From Botrytis cinerea B05.10 (taxonomy: Eukaryota > Ascomycota > Leotiomycetes > Helotiales > Sclerotiniaceae): 64,000 nt of DNA. The stretch spans positions 124,001-188,000 of the forward strand of contig NC_037315.1 of assembly GCF_000143535.2 (NCBI RefSeq), given 5' to 3'. Below are positions 1 to 10,167 of the stretch, in pieces. Position numbers and translations under genes: made by a program. The notes under the pieces were generated by a model. The model searched no databases. It saw only the letters and a program-made list of their open reading frames with translations, and was not told the origin of the DNA. The stretch's first letter is position 1. Each line of letters opens with the position of its first letter.

Positions 1-1141
1 CTGTCACATTTGTTCCTCTGCCGATTCCATTTGATATTTTTGAAGGTATTTGGCCCATCGTGCGAGGTTTTCCGATGAATTCTGAATAAAGGTCAATATT
101 TGGAAAATCTTGTGAGGTTTTCTAATGTCATGGAATTGAAGAAATCGTGTCTGGCCAGTACGTGTGGTGATAAATATAGCAAATGCCACCACTAGGGATG
201 ACTATCTTGAGCATTAGCAACCATAGTAACCGTAGGAATAAACCCGTTCAAGGTGATGGATCTCCTTCCCAGCCGTACTTGAGAAATGACATACGATGTA
301 CGGCATCTCATGATTGCAACACTATTCAGATTTGGACATCCAACGAACGACTAAGAGCATATACTTATATTCCATGCTAGGACTGACAGCAAGGTAAAGA
401 TTCAACTCCATAAAGACACGAACAAAACCAGAATAAGTCAATAGATAAGTGGACATCGAATAGCTCAAAAATTTGCGCATCATACCTAAGGTTGAGCAAC
501 ACCGGACAACGAATCAAACTCATGCTTTCAACAACCCCAAACCCCCGTCTTCTCTTCCAAAACGAAGGAATTTCATTATGCATTTGAAAGGGTAAGATCA
601 ACATTTCTACTGATGTCCTCCGTTAATAGTCCGGATAGAAGACGAATTTTCTATACTCCCCAACATGACCAGATTCCGTAAGAACCAAATAGTCATAAAT
701 ATAGCTGCACTACTGACCTACATCCCTTTAGTAGATAGTATAGAGGTCAGGAGGCTTTCTGTGGCACCTTCAATATCCTATCACTGATCGGTGTTCTTGA
801 CACGGATCTCATGGGCCAAAATTGATATATCCATAGATGTGTTTGCTTCGATTTGCTTTTTAATTTTAGGATCGTTCGTACTAGTCTTGTTACATGTGAC
901 TCTCAGAACCGACATCAGACCTGGAAGCAGGTAATGTGCCAAGTGCATGCGTCAGAGCCTTGTACTCAATTTGTTCGCGATGGTGAGAAATATTGTGAGC
1001 AGCATTCCCAGCGGCGAGAGCCCAAGATTTAAAACTTTTGTCATTGATTTTGTCTATCATTCTCAAGAGGCAGAAAAACGCATACTTCTATAGTTTTATA
1101 AAGGATCTAACATCTTGACATCATAAAAACTTTTAGGGGAA
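1..1141. other. intergenic, no gene seen
   Basis: I see no coding region here. All open frames are short, lack recognisable domains and have no convincing splice structure. Near the left end a short motif, gtgcgaggttttccgatg and then tgtgaggttttctaatg, occurs twice within about 60 bp as a weak direct repeat. The right part is the 3' flank of the SSZ1 gene. Confidence 0.5.
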
Positions 1142-3019
1142 TTAGTTTGAAGGGGCTGCGAGGTTTCCTCTAACACCTCCCTTCTCTCCGACTTCGCGTG
1201 CAGTAACAGTGACTGACAAATCCTTGCTAATGTTGATCATGACTTCGATCTTGCTACCCTTCTTAACACCTCTAACTGCGGCTTCTGCAAGAACATTTCC
1301 GACCTTCCAGATTTTCTCACGTTGCTCTTCTTCTTCCTCTTCGCTATCATCATCCTCAGAATCATCAGAGTTTGCATCCTCAACCTTGGCCTCAGTTGTC
1401 TTAGGTTTTGGCTCTGGCTTAGTGACCTTGATGTGAGATCCACCCTCGACAATCTTGACTAAAACATCACCACCTTCTTTAGGAGCGGCAATTTCGACAG
1501 TTCGGCGGGCTGGGACAGCAGTTTCGGCAGCAACAATTGGTGTGAAAACACCCTTGTCAGTCTCTCCGGAGATGGAAAGAACTCCAATGGCGTTTGTAAG
1601 GTGCTGAACAGTAGTGACGGCAGCGTGAGTAGATTGCTCAATATCTTGAGCATCGAATTCTTGAATGAGAGATGCTTGAAGAGCAGCTCCACGGGCTTGC
1701 AATTCGGAGGGGTTGATTGCGGTAGGGCTGGTGGATGGAGCAAGAACTGTAGCATTTGGGTAGATGTATTGGACGTTGGATGCGATTTTTGGGGTGTGCG
1801 ATGTACCACCAGAAAGGATGACCTCGTCAATTTCCAAAGCATCCAATCCAGCCTTCTTAACAACACCCTCAATCAATCTGTTGAATCCTTCAAAGACCTT
1901 GCGTCCGATAGTCTCATATCTAAGTCTGTTAATGGTAGAAGAGAAATCAATACCCTCTGCCAAGCTCTCAACACTGAAGTTGGAGTTTTGTCCGATACTG
2001 AGTGCTTTCTTGGTAGCTTCGGCTTCTGCCTTGAGTTTTGCGAAACTGCGTTGGTTTTCACGGGGGTCGATAGAGTTCCACTTGATGAATTCTTTGGAAA
2101 AGTGATCCATGAGAACCTGGTCCAAGTGAACACCGGCGAATTCGTAATCGTGTGCAGTGGCCAAAATGGTGTACATGCCACCTCTTGATGCGATAACTGC
2201 GACATCTGAGCGAGTTCCTCCGAGGTCTGCAACAATAACATTCTTATCCGCAACCTTGGCCTCTGGTCTTGCGTCGTATGCCAACAGAGCAGCAACAGGC
2301 TCATTAATGAGTTGTAAAACCTCAACGCCTGCATCGTTTGCTGCCTTTGTCAAGGCTGCCTTTTGGTTCTCGGAGAAATTTGTTGGGACTGTGATGACAG
2401 CCGAGTTAATTTGCTTTCCAGTGTAATCTGATGCGGACTGTGCGAGACGACGGATAACTCGAGTTGCTACTTCAGAGACAGAAACGGTCGATGGTTCACC
2501 CTCCTCCTTATCTTGAATTTTGAATGCGATCGTGCCCTCGTGGTCCAAAGGGTGTGCAGAAGCATGGCTGTGTGTAGGATCTATCGACTTGAAGCTATGC
2601 GGGGTGCGGGGCACAACATTAGTCGACCTTCTCTTGGAATACACCTGGGACCAGAGGGGGAAATCGAAATATAAACATACTCTTGTCCAAGGAAATCTTT
2701 GAAATAAGCAACAGTGTTTGTGCTGTTTCTAATAAGTTGTTGCTTGGCCTGTTGACCATAATATTCGTCTCCGTGGATATAGGACAAAATGGTAGGGATT
2801 TGACGATCTGTGGTCAAGATCAATCAGTCTGCCTCCCCATCCTGTTCGGATCTATCTTCGAGTGCGGTTTGGCAACTTACCTCCATCCTCATTGGCAATG
2901 ACTTCGGCTTTATCCTCAACGGTGGTGTAGGCGATTGAGCTGTTGGAGTTTCCAAAAGAGATACCAATGGCATTTCTCTCGCCAGCAGTGCCGTTTGATG
3001 CGGGGGCTTCAGCTGCCAT
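1142..3019 (-). CDS. SSZ1: Ssz1-like Hsp70 of the ribosome-associated complex
   Basis: Three exons on the minus strand are deduced: 3019-2881, 2807-2681 and 2594-1142, giving 572 aa. The introns have GTAAGT and GTATGT donors and CAG/TAG acceptors, and the frame is continuous. The protein has the Hsp70 nucleotide-binding fold, with a GISFGN start, a PTNFSENQK segment, INEPVAALLAY, VADLGGTRSDV and LSGGTSHTPK. The substrate-binding half is short and divergent, with an acidic Asp/Glu-Ser stretch near residue 490. This pattern is that of Ssz1 (Pdr13), the atypical cytosolic Hsp70 that pairs with zuotin at the ribosome exit tunnel and assists Ssb-type Hsp70s in folding nascent chains. The family is known to bind ATP without needing hydrolysis. 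The length matches fungal Ssz1. The gene is divergent from RRP40 across about 400 bp. Confidence 0.93.
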
Positions 3020-3423
3020 TTTAAGATATATGAAGGATTATGGGAGAGAAACAAAAAGTCGATAAATGAAGTAGAAAGAGACTTTGACTCAAAATCAAAG
3101 GTTGTTATGGTTCTGTGTAAATATTCAATGTAATCAAGACCATCCAGAACTTTTTTACTTTTTCAAAATCGCATCGAGAATTTCACTAGCGCCACATCTT
3201 AGGTTAGCCACCCCACATTTTGAAGGCGCAAACGCAAGGCTGAGAAATCTGAACTTTTTATCTAAGGTTATTGGAGCTGGAGCAAGTATTGAGTTGAATA
3301 TACTCCATTAATATAATCAATACACAAACAACCACAAGAGCATTCACGAAGACTACTACATCTTGAGATATCCTTCTGCTATAGAAAGCTGCGTCCAGCT
3401 AGTCGTTTGCTCACCATACCACA
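3020..3423. promoter_or_regulatory. shared divergent promoter of SSZ1 and RRP40
   Basis: The 404 bp between the two start codons must hold both promoters. Two related short elements, cttaggttagcc near 3198 and ctaaggttattgg near 3262, lie in the middle. No classic TATA box stands out for either gene. Both products act on ribosomes or RNA, so shared control is plausible but unproven. Confidence 0.5.
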
Positions 3424-4211
3424 ATGTCGACAGAAACATTCGTGCTTCCCGGCGATCATATTGCTTCAGAATTACTACCTTCTCACCCAAGTTTACCATT
3501 GAAGCTCGGCCCTGGCTTAAGACATATTCCGCCAAATACAATCACTTCAACTGTAGCAGGTCAGTTACGAACAGATTCGAGAAAGAATGCAGTGTGGGTT
3601 GAATTCAATGCTGGTCGAGTAAGAGATAAAGTCACAAATTTCTGGTTCTTCGACGCAGCTAACCTTTCCCTTAGTACATTCCAACAGTAGGAGATCTCGT
3701 AATTGCTTCCATTAAAAAATCAGCAGGAGACGTCTTTTATGCAAACCTTAGCGACTTTACATCAGATGCCAGTCTACCAGTCCTCTCCTTCGAGGGCGCC
3801 ACGAAGAAAACCAGACCGCAGCTTGAAAAGGGCGCACTGGTATATGCACGAGTTACTCTTGCAAACAAACATATGGACCCTGAACTAGAATGCGTATCAG
3901 CATCAACGGGTAAATCAGAAGGCTTGGGACCATTGGAGGGAGGCATGCTTTTCGACGTATCTCTCGGAATGGCAAGACGAATGATGATGGCTCGCCCCGC
4001 TGATCAAGGTGGTTTGACGATACTTGAGGAATTGGGAGAGGCTGGTGTTTCGTTTGAGATAGCCGTGGGAAGGAATGGAAAGGTTTGGGTGGATAGTAAG
4101 ACAGTGAAGACTACATTGGCGATAGGAAAGGCCTTGAAAGAAACGGACGAAAAGGGTCTGTCACCGGAAGATCAAAAGAAACTGGCTAAAAAGCTGGGAC
4201 GCGAGGCTTGA
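3424..4211 (+). CDS. RRP40: Exosome complex component Rrp40
   Basis: Two exons, 3424-3618 and 3675-4211, are joined by a 56-bp intron (GTAAGAG donor, CCTTAG acceptor) and give 243 aa, close to yeast Rrp40 (240 aa). The N-terminal part (LPGDHI, LGPGL, TVAGQL) is the exosome cap N-terminal domain. An S1-type RNA-binding region follows (VGDLVIASIKKS, YANLSDF, GALVYARV). The C-terminal KH domain carries the motif GRNGKVWVDS, typical of Rrp40. Rrp40 is one of three S1/KH cap subunits that sit on the RNase PH-like ring and guide RNA to the catalytic subunits in nucleus and cytoplasm. The start was chosen because it gives the conserved N-terminus right after the divergent promoter. Confidence 0.93.
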
Positions 4212-4650
4212 AATACGATACCCTAGAATAGAATAATTACGCCATTGGAGAAGCTTTACAAAAGGCTGAAGCAGAAGAAACGACAACCCCGTACAACATT
4301 CCTGTCATATCAGCCCTTACAGGATATGACACACGATCGCAATCCCTTCCCTCACTCCCTCACTCCCGCCACCCAAAACTACAATAATTATTTGCAAGCT
4401 TCGATTGGGCTTCTCTATAGCAGTACGTATGGAGTCTACAGATGCTTTCAAGCATGTATTATCTATACCATTATGCAAGCCATATCGATAATCAATCGCA
4501 ATGCATTCCAGTTGCCCCAACTTTCTCACCAAGTCTCCGATTGATCAGCATGCAGTGACATGATGAAACTGGGAGGCAAACTAGGAAGTTTATATATTGA
4601 TGATGTACACCATGCAAATTTTATTTCCTTATGCGCTCAGAATATTCATC
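4212..4650. other. intergenic, no gene seen
   Basis: AT-rich 3' flank of RRP40 and 5' flank of the next gene. Short open frames here are not supported by composition or motifs. Confidence 0.5.
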
Positions 4651-5484
4651 ATGTTTCGCTTTACTACTACAATCACACTGGCTATTCTCTACCTAAGCGC
4701 ACCATCACTTTCGAGACCTATCCCTAGAACCGAGAAAGGAGAACTTAGTAAGATCTCACCCTATCCATCTAGTAATCAAAAAACTAATGCTTCACTAGTT
4801 AATATCGGTATTCAACTCATACCGGGACTAGACATAGGAGTAAATGTTGGTCGTGGTGATAATATTGTGGATGTGAACCTCAAATCCATGCACCTGCCCT
4901 CAATTCCTTGTACCAACACCCAGAAATCGATTGCAACAGCAGGTGTGGAGTTGCCATTGATAGACAGAAATATGAAAATCAAACGCGTGGACCCGCCAAC
5001 TTTGCCGAGTACTGCTGGACCTGTGATAGCCATAGATTTGTCCATCCCAAGTTTGTCGAGCACCTCACCGCCAACATCAACTAGCACATCAGATTTCGTC
5101 GGTTCCATTACAGCTAAAGATTCGTCGATTCCTAAGTCTTCAATTGCTAGCAAATCTACCTCGGCAAATATCTACTCAAGACGGCTCCACACACATCATC
5201 GTACATTGGCAACCGACCCCCCGCCTACCATAATCATAGAAACTATTCCTATTTCGACGAATCGACCCAAAATAAAGCATACTCATCACCGGCTAACAAA
5301 AACTTCCCAGGCCATACAGTATACATCTGTACATCCTCATCCGTTGCCAGCTCAGACCTTATTCAAGAGATTAGAAACAACAAAGTCATTGACAATCAAC
5401 TCGCACACAGCTAAATCAATGGTCACCTCGATCTCACCTTCGCAAACAAGATTCCCCATAGTACCAGTTGACTCTATTTCATGA
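4651..5484 (+). CDS. Ser/Thr/Pro-rich putative secreted protein (277 aa)
   Basis: I do not recognise the family. From the ATG at 4651 the protein begins with MFRF and a hydrophobic stretch (TLAILYLSAPSLS) that looks like a signal peptide of about 22 residues. This is why I prefer it over the upstream in-frame ATGs at 4597-4612. The rest is rich in Ser, Thr, Pro and Ile, with no domain I can name and His/Lys-rich spots (THHR, KHTHHR), as in surface-exposed or glycosylated fungal proteins. The frame stops at TGA 5482-5484 but stays open in the same frame to a second stop at 5689-5691. That extension holds two copies of a repeat of about 24 residues (W-H-P then Y-P then R-G). The TGA could be a true end, a recent nonsense change or lie within an unrecognised intron. 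Confidence 0.55.
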   Translation: MFRFTTTITLAILYLSAPSLSRPIPRTEKGELSKISPYPSSNQKTNASLVNIGIQLIPGLDIGVNVGRGDNIVDVNLKSMHLPSIPCTNTQKSIATAGVELPLIDRNMKIKRVDPPTLPSTAGPVIAIDLSIPSLSSTSPPTSTSTSDFVGSITAKDSSIPKSSIASKSTSANIYSRRLHTHHRTLATDPPPTIIIETIPISTNRPKIKHTHHRLTKTSQAIQYTSVHPHPLPAQTLFKRLETTKSLTINSHTAKSMVTSISPSQTRFPIVPVDSIS

Positions 5485-5691
5485 GGAAAGACTACTTTGG
5501 TGACAAAGGCTTCAGGAAGCTTATCGATTGGGAGGGCTACTTGGCATCCGCCCGCAGAGACTTTATATCCTCTTGTGGTTGAGCGTGGAGCACCGAATAA
5601 AGGTTGGAAGAGAACAACTAGGTGGCATCCATCTGTCGAAAGTTCGTATCCTCCTGTAGCTGATCGCGGGTTTTCAAACGAGGACCGTTGA
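5485..5691 (+). other. in-frame extension past TGA with a duplicated motif
   Basis: This open stretch is in the same frame as the preceding secreted-protein ORF and is separated from it by a single TGA. It encodes two related segments, RATWHPPAETLYPLVVERG and TRWHPSVESSYPPVADRG, an imperfect tandem duplication about 28 codons apart. The duplication suggests it was once coding, or still is by splicing or readthrough. It has no ATG of its own at the front. Confidence 0.4.
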
Positions 5692-6192
5692 ATTGACGGA
5701 TAATCATTAGATGAGTTTTACGTCCTGGCACACCTGTCTAACTTATGCCAAGTGTGTATCATTTTTACTTTTACTTGTCGCGCCTGGTGCCTGCAGTCAC
5801 CAAATCTAGATAGTCGATCCTTATTATACAAAAAGCTGTAGGTGACGGCCAGCAGCCGTTGTGGTGTCAATAAAAATATATTAGTTCTTCTCTGCAAGTT
5901 TGCACCACAGATCTATGTCAAACAATCTTCTGTCATCAAAACAGATTTTTGTATTCAATACTATTTGGTAATTCCGAATCTTGAAAGAGCCTTTGTATGT
6001 AGTCATTCATACACAAAAACTCCAACACTATATGCGTGGCAATGTTCCTCTTAACTACTCATTAAACATTACTCCCCTTCCTCCAACTTCTTTTGTCCAT
6101 TCATTACTTAATACTCACACTTGATCTATATACCAAGCCCAATTTTATACAGAATGCTAACCTTGAAAATGCTTTACTTCCGCTGGTGGCCA
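5692..6192. other. intergenic, no gene seen
   Basis: AT-rich spacer between a plus-strand gene and a minus-strand gene that end toward each other. No coding signal was noted. Confidence 0.5.
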
Positions 6193-7416
6193 TCACAAAT
6201 ATCCATACATCATCTCACCATCATCGTCATCATTATCAGGTCGATTCATTTCCTCGTTATCTGCCATCGGCCAGTCGTAGAAATCTTCTTTCAATCCTTG
6301 ATCTTGGTTATCACACATCGTCAGTCCCTCGAAAATCTCTTCCATCACCGCCCGCCCATTCTGGTTTCCTTCTTCAATGATCTCTTCGAATTGGCGACCT
6401 AACATGGAAACGAGTTCATCGTCATAATAATCTCCCCCATGCCCAATGATATAATTGAACAGATTTATAAATCCTTGCTCCATACACCAGCGGTCGATTT
6501 CTCGATTATTTCTAATGCTTTGTGCTATGTCTGACGCAGAAGGACTCGCTGTGGTTTGTTCTTCGTTGAACTCGGCCGGGTTGACATTTCGTGGAAATTC
6601 TGTCCCATCTCCAAGTCCTTCGCTGATGAGTGATTCTCGTATGGCTCTTTGCTCGTTTTCGTATTCTGCATCATCTTCCGCACCTATATCTTCAATGTCC
6701 TCCTCAGTCTCAACATGATTCTTTTCCGCTTCAACCTTAATTGACTTCTTGATGATATCCCCAACCTTTTCCACATCCTCATCGTTCGCGAAGTCCAAAG
6801 TATGATAGTCCATATATTCTTCAAGGCAAGACCATCCGCGCTTCAGAAGCCACTCATAGATTCCTTCGTCTTCATTCCGGATTCTGTAAATATTTTCGAG
6901 TTTTTCTTGGTCGCAAACTTCGATATAGCATTTTAGATTGCTTTCCCTCAATCCGGCTGGGTCTTCGTCTTCTTCATAGTCCTCCCAGTCGCTTTCGTCG
7001 GTCATCATATTGAGGATTTCGTCTCTATCTTGATCATTATTCCCGTTCTTCTCTCCGACACCATCTCCATCGTCATTTTTCTCCTTCATATCCTCATCCA
7101 TATCCTCGTCTTCTGCCATCGCCTCGCAAAGGAGCCTCTCAAATTCCTCATCCAGTTCTTGATCCATGCCATTTTCCCTTTCATCCTCCAGATCCTTCAG
7201 CTCCTCGTCGTCTTTCTCCTCAACTCCCCAATTCTGCAGCTCTTTATCTGCAAGCGGGTCGCTGCCTCTGTAATTGCACAAGACTTCTTCAGCTTTCATG
7301 TAATCTGCCACACTTGTTGGATCGTATTTATGTGTAACCATGAAGTGTTTGAAAGTTGGCCAGCCTCTTTTGTTGAGCCATTCAAGCCGAGAGAGTCTGT
7401 AGCTTGGTCTATTCAT
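6193..7416 (-). CDS. Gene A: acidic protein with three copies of a novel module
   Basis: Intronless, 407 aa. I do not recognise a known family. A module of about 42 residues occurs three times: residues 9-50 (starts RLEWLNKRGWPTFKHFM), 188-229 (EWLLKRGWSCLEEYM) and 309-349 (DRWCMEQGFINLFNYI). Each has an aromatic or hydrophobic helix around a Gly-Trp/Phe pair and then a second, charged helix. Strongly acidic linkers (residues 65-155 and 230-260, runs of Asp/Glu) separate them, and the C-terminus is also acidic (DDDDGEMMYGYL). There is no signal peptide or membrane segment, so it is probably cytosolic or nuclear. The same module occurs once each in genes B, C and D of this window, which points to a local gene family. 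The ORF is clearly coding by length and internal homology, but its function is unknown. Confidence 0.75.
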   Translation of the reverse strand: MNRPSYRLSRLEWLNKRGWPTFKHFMVTHKYDPTSVADYMKAEEVLCNYRGSDPLADKELQNWGVEEKDDEELKDLEDERENGMDQELDEEFERLLCEAMAEDEDMDEDMKEKNDDGDGVGEKNGNNDQDRDEILNMMTDESDWEDYEEDEDPAGLRESNLKCYIEVCDQEKLENIYRIRNEDEGIYEWLLKRGWSCLEEYMDYHTLDFANDEDVEKVGDIIKKSIKVEAEKNHVETEEDIEDIGAEDDAEYENEQRAIRESLISEGLGDGTEFPRNVNPAEFNEEQTTASPSASDIAQSIRNNREIDRWCMEQGFINLFNYIIGHGGDYYDDELVSMLGRQFEEIIEEGNQNGRAVMEEIFEGLTMCDNQDQGLKEDFYDWPMADNEEMNRPDNDDDDGEMMYGYL

Positions 7417-8561
7417 TGTTGCTAGAGAGTTTTGAAGACGTTTTGATGTCTTCAGTTATTCTGAGATTGTTTTTTCTTTGAGTTGAAGTCCAGGGGAGTA
7501 GCAAAGAATTTGGGAATCAATAGACTATGTATTGATTGTAGATAATCAAAATATGGCTCTGCAAGTTCTGTCAATATGAATGAAAACTAGCTATCTAACT
7601 TAAAGAAGTTTTCAAGGTGAAATTCGGAATGCCGGCTTCGGGTAGTGTGCCAGGTCATTGACCAAAAATGGACTGGCAATAAAATTACAAGATGGTTAAG
7701 CTCTCAAGGTGAATTGCAGCTATCATAATGTCCAATTGATACTTGAATTTTGTAAAACATTATTTGAATCACAAGTATTCACTTTATTTCTACCAAATAT
7801 AGTGATTCCATTTCCCAGTGTGCAAGTAAAGAGTGATCTTCTTGTGAGAGCATAAGACAAGAGGTTCCCACATGTATTAACAGTTGCTTTCAGGTTCTCC
7901 AAGCTATGGGGAATGAAAAACGTGTGCTCAAATATCTTTTCATTTGATGTGTACAGTACATTCTATGATATGGGAGGTCATTTGTACGGTACCATTCTAC
8001 ACAGCACAAGGCACAGTGAAAGCAATGTACGTGAAACAAGATTAAATAGGTAATCTAAATAGGCACAGGAAGTAAATTTGTATTCATCATTCATTGTTCT
8101 GTGATTTTCATATTCTATTTGTGTGTTGATCATCTGAAAGAGTACTAAGATTCTCCAATCCTCAGTTAGGTTTCAGTTGAACAAGGCAAGGCAAAGCACA
8201 CATTCATCTCAATAAATTATAATACACAAATCTTGCAAGACGTTTGAATACTCCCTGATGTCTCTATTGATAGACCTCATACCCAGCAATTACCTAGGCA
8301 TATTTTCTGTTTGTCTTGATAAAGAGCTAACCCGCCATCACTCCTCCTTCACCTCTGTTCTCCCCGTTCCGTCGAAACCCTGATATCCAACACTGCTATT
8401 CTAAGAGTCTTTCACCTTTAATCTGACCAACGGGTACTCTCGATAACAGCCCATAAGGTGTTTGATTGAATGGTGTTGCTCAAGGATGCCGAATAAAAAA
8501 GCAATGTCTGACGAGGCATTTGCCAGCATCATAATATATTGCAGACATCTTTCTGCATCAC
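7417..8561. other. intergenic, possible 3' exon of the next gene
   Basis: Long AT-rich spacer. The only coding-like part is 8401-8552 on the minus strand, a frame ending LVRLKVKDS. It could be joined to the membrane-protein gene to its right by a splice using a GTATGT donor near 8672 and a TTTAAG acceptor near 8553. Otherwise nothing is seen. Confidence 0.4.
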
Positions 8562-9095
8562 TTAAAATATCTTCACATTTTGCCACATCGCCAAAATCCA
8601 AAGAACCATTCCTATCGCAGTCATATAGCCCGTCATTCTCAGTCTGAATCTCAGATCTCCCATATCCACATACCACATTCTCCACAAATTGCAAACCCAT
8701 AGCAGATAAACTCTTCCCAGAAACAGAAATAATGTCGCTTTAATTCTTGCTCCGCAGACCACAAAGAATGCGTAGGCTATTGGAACAAAAAAGAATAATA
8801 CTGCTATAAAAACAGATACGAGGATGTGCGCAGCAAGGATCATTTTGAGAAATGGTTCGGTTATCGTTAGGACTAGAGAGCGGGGGCTCAGGGTGAACTT
8901 TAAGCGGGGCTTTGGGTTCTGATTGATTTGATGACGATTGTTCCGGTCGCCAAGCTCGATGATGAGTTCTCGTGCGTGTCGATCCATGGCTAGGCCAAGA
9001 TCTGTTCGCTGGATCTCGTGGATCCAGTTTTGTTCCTCTCGGATAGCATGAAGCTGAGCTTGTATGCTTTGAAGTTGCTGTCGAAAGGTGGGCAT
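8562..9095 (-). CDS. Small membrane protein 1 of a paralogous pair
   Basis: A 177-aa ORF starting at the ATG at 9095 (MPTFRQQLQS). Residues 1-48 are predicted helical and Gln/Glu/Arg-rich (coiled-coil-like). A basic linker follows, then FTLSP at 67-71. Hydrophobic segments lie at about 84-113, 119-136 and 154-171, so I expect a multi-pass membrane protein with a cytosolic N-terminus. No known family is recognised. It shares order and spacing of motifs with the next gene: F-x-LSP, then LTxT, a long hydrophobic segment, an Arg about 10 residues before a W-R-M motif, and a final hydrophobic helix. An alternative transcript is possible: a GTATGT donor near 8672 and an acceptor near 8553 would replace the last helix by a tail ending at 8401. 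Confidence 0.55.
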   Translation of the reverse strand: MPTFRQQLQSIQAQLHAIREEQNWIHEIQRTDLGLAMDRHARELIIELGDRNNRHQINQNPKPRLKFTLSPRSLVLTITEPFLKMILAAHILVSVFIAVLFFFVPIAYAFFVVCGARIKATLFLFLGRVYLLWVCNLWRMWYVDMGDLRFRLRMTGYMTAIGMVLWILAMWQNVKIF

Positions 9096-9714
9096 TTTGG
9101 TGGTTGCTTTTTGCTGTCTTGGGAAATTCTTTCTGTAAATAAGTTTGGTTGATGGAGTCTTTGAAGTTTTTGAATAGATAGAATAGATTCTTGCTTCTGT
9201 TGAGCTGCCTGCGGCAACGCTATATATACTAGAGGCTCTGTGTAAGAAGTAGCATACTTGTTTTGGTACGGCTGGCTGAACAGTGTCTCGACCGTACGTA
9301 CAGTTCCTCCAGAAGCGCAAGCTGAGAAACGGTCTATGGTACCAATTCTTATCCCCGTATCATATAACACATACCGTATCGATTGCTCTTTCAAGCTTTG
9401 AATCTAACATCTTGTGGCGGCGAGTTGTAACGTATGTTGAAGAGTTTCGAAAATGAGAACACTGGTCAGGCCACCTATTGAAATAGTCTAACATGGCATG
9501 GCAATTTGACATTGACAACACCGATCCGATTCTCAAAAATTGTTTGTATGTAGAAATGAAGATTGACTTTATTAGTACTATGTGACCATGACTAGGCATA
9601 GTCTGTCAAAGAAAAGTCGTTTCCATCTTTTTTCTCTCTTCATCCCATCTTCTCCACTGCCCAAAATCTTTATTTCTCAAACAACCCCTATCTTCTTCTT
9701 GTTAATCATAACAT
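9096..9714. other. intergenic between the two membrane-protein genes
   Basis: The upstream region of membrane protein 1. A tatata stretch near 9221 may serve as a promoter element. No further coding signal is convincing. Confidence 0.4.
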
Positions 9715-10167
9715 CTAAATGCCATACTCTATTGCGATGTATTGAAAAGCCGAACCAAGAAGCAAGATTGATAGAGCAAAGAACACTTTATTTCCGATAT
9801 GTGACTCCGACCATACAAAGTGCATACGCCAATCAAGAGCTAAGTGTAGCAAAAGCCTACTCCCAGTTTGGATCACAAATCTGGTCGCAGCCTTCTCGGA
9901 AACGCCGCAGCTGCGAGCAATATAGAAGGGTGTGAATGCTATTATGTAGCCCCAGATGAGATATAAGACAAATTGGATGGTTTGCCTGGTAAGATATAAT
10001 TTGAAGATTGAAGAAGATCTTCCATGAGTAGTTGTCAATTTGAACGCAATTGGGCTGAGATTGAAGATTTCTGTTCGTGTTTCCTTGGCGACGATATTGA
10101 ACCCTTCGAAACAGTAAGCTCGCGGCCATTTGTCTAGCCACTCCTCAAAATCGACTGGGAATTGCAT
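9715..10167 (-). CDS. Small membrane protein 2 of a paralogous pair
   Basis: Intronless 150-aa ORF starting MQFPVDFEEWLDKWPRAY. Motifs follow the same order as in the neighbour to the left: FNLSP at residues 35-39, LTTT at 44-47, hydrophobic segments at about 64-84 and 126-146, and DWRM at 112-115. The N-terminal coiled-coil-like part of the neighbour is replaced by a Trp-rich segment (EEWLDKW). I infer an old tandem duplication. The identity is low and rests on motif order, so an alignment test is needed. The function is unknown. Both genes are on the minus strand inside the module-gene cluster. Confidence 0.5.
   Translation of the reverse strand: MQFPVDFEEWLDKWPRAYCFEGFNIVAKETRTEIFNLSPIAFKLTTTHGRSSSIFKLYLTRQTIQFVLYLIWGYIIAFTPFYIARSCGVSEKAATRFVIQTGSRLLLHLALDWRMHFVWSESHIGNKVFFALSILLLGSAFQYIAIEYGI

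Noticed and set aside
1601..2188. 195-codon plus-strand ORF
   Set aside because: It is the antisense shadow of the SSZ1 third exon; no domain of its own.
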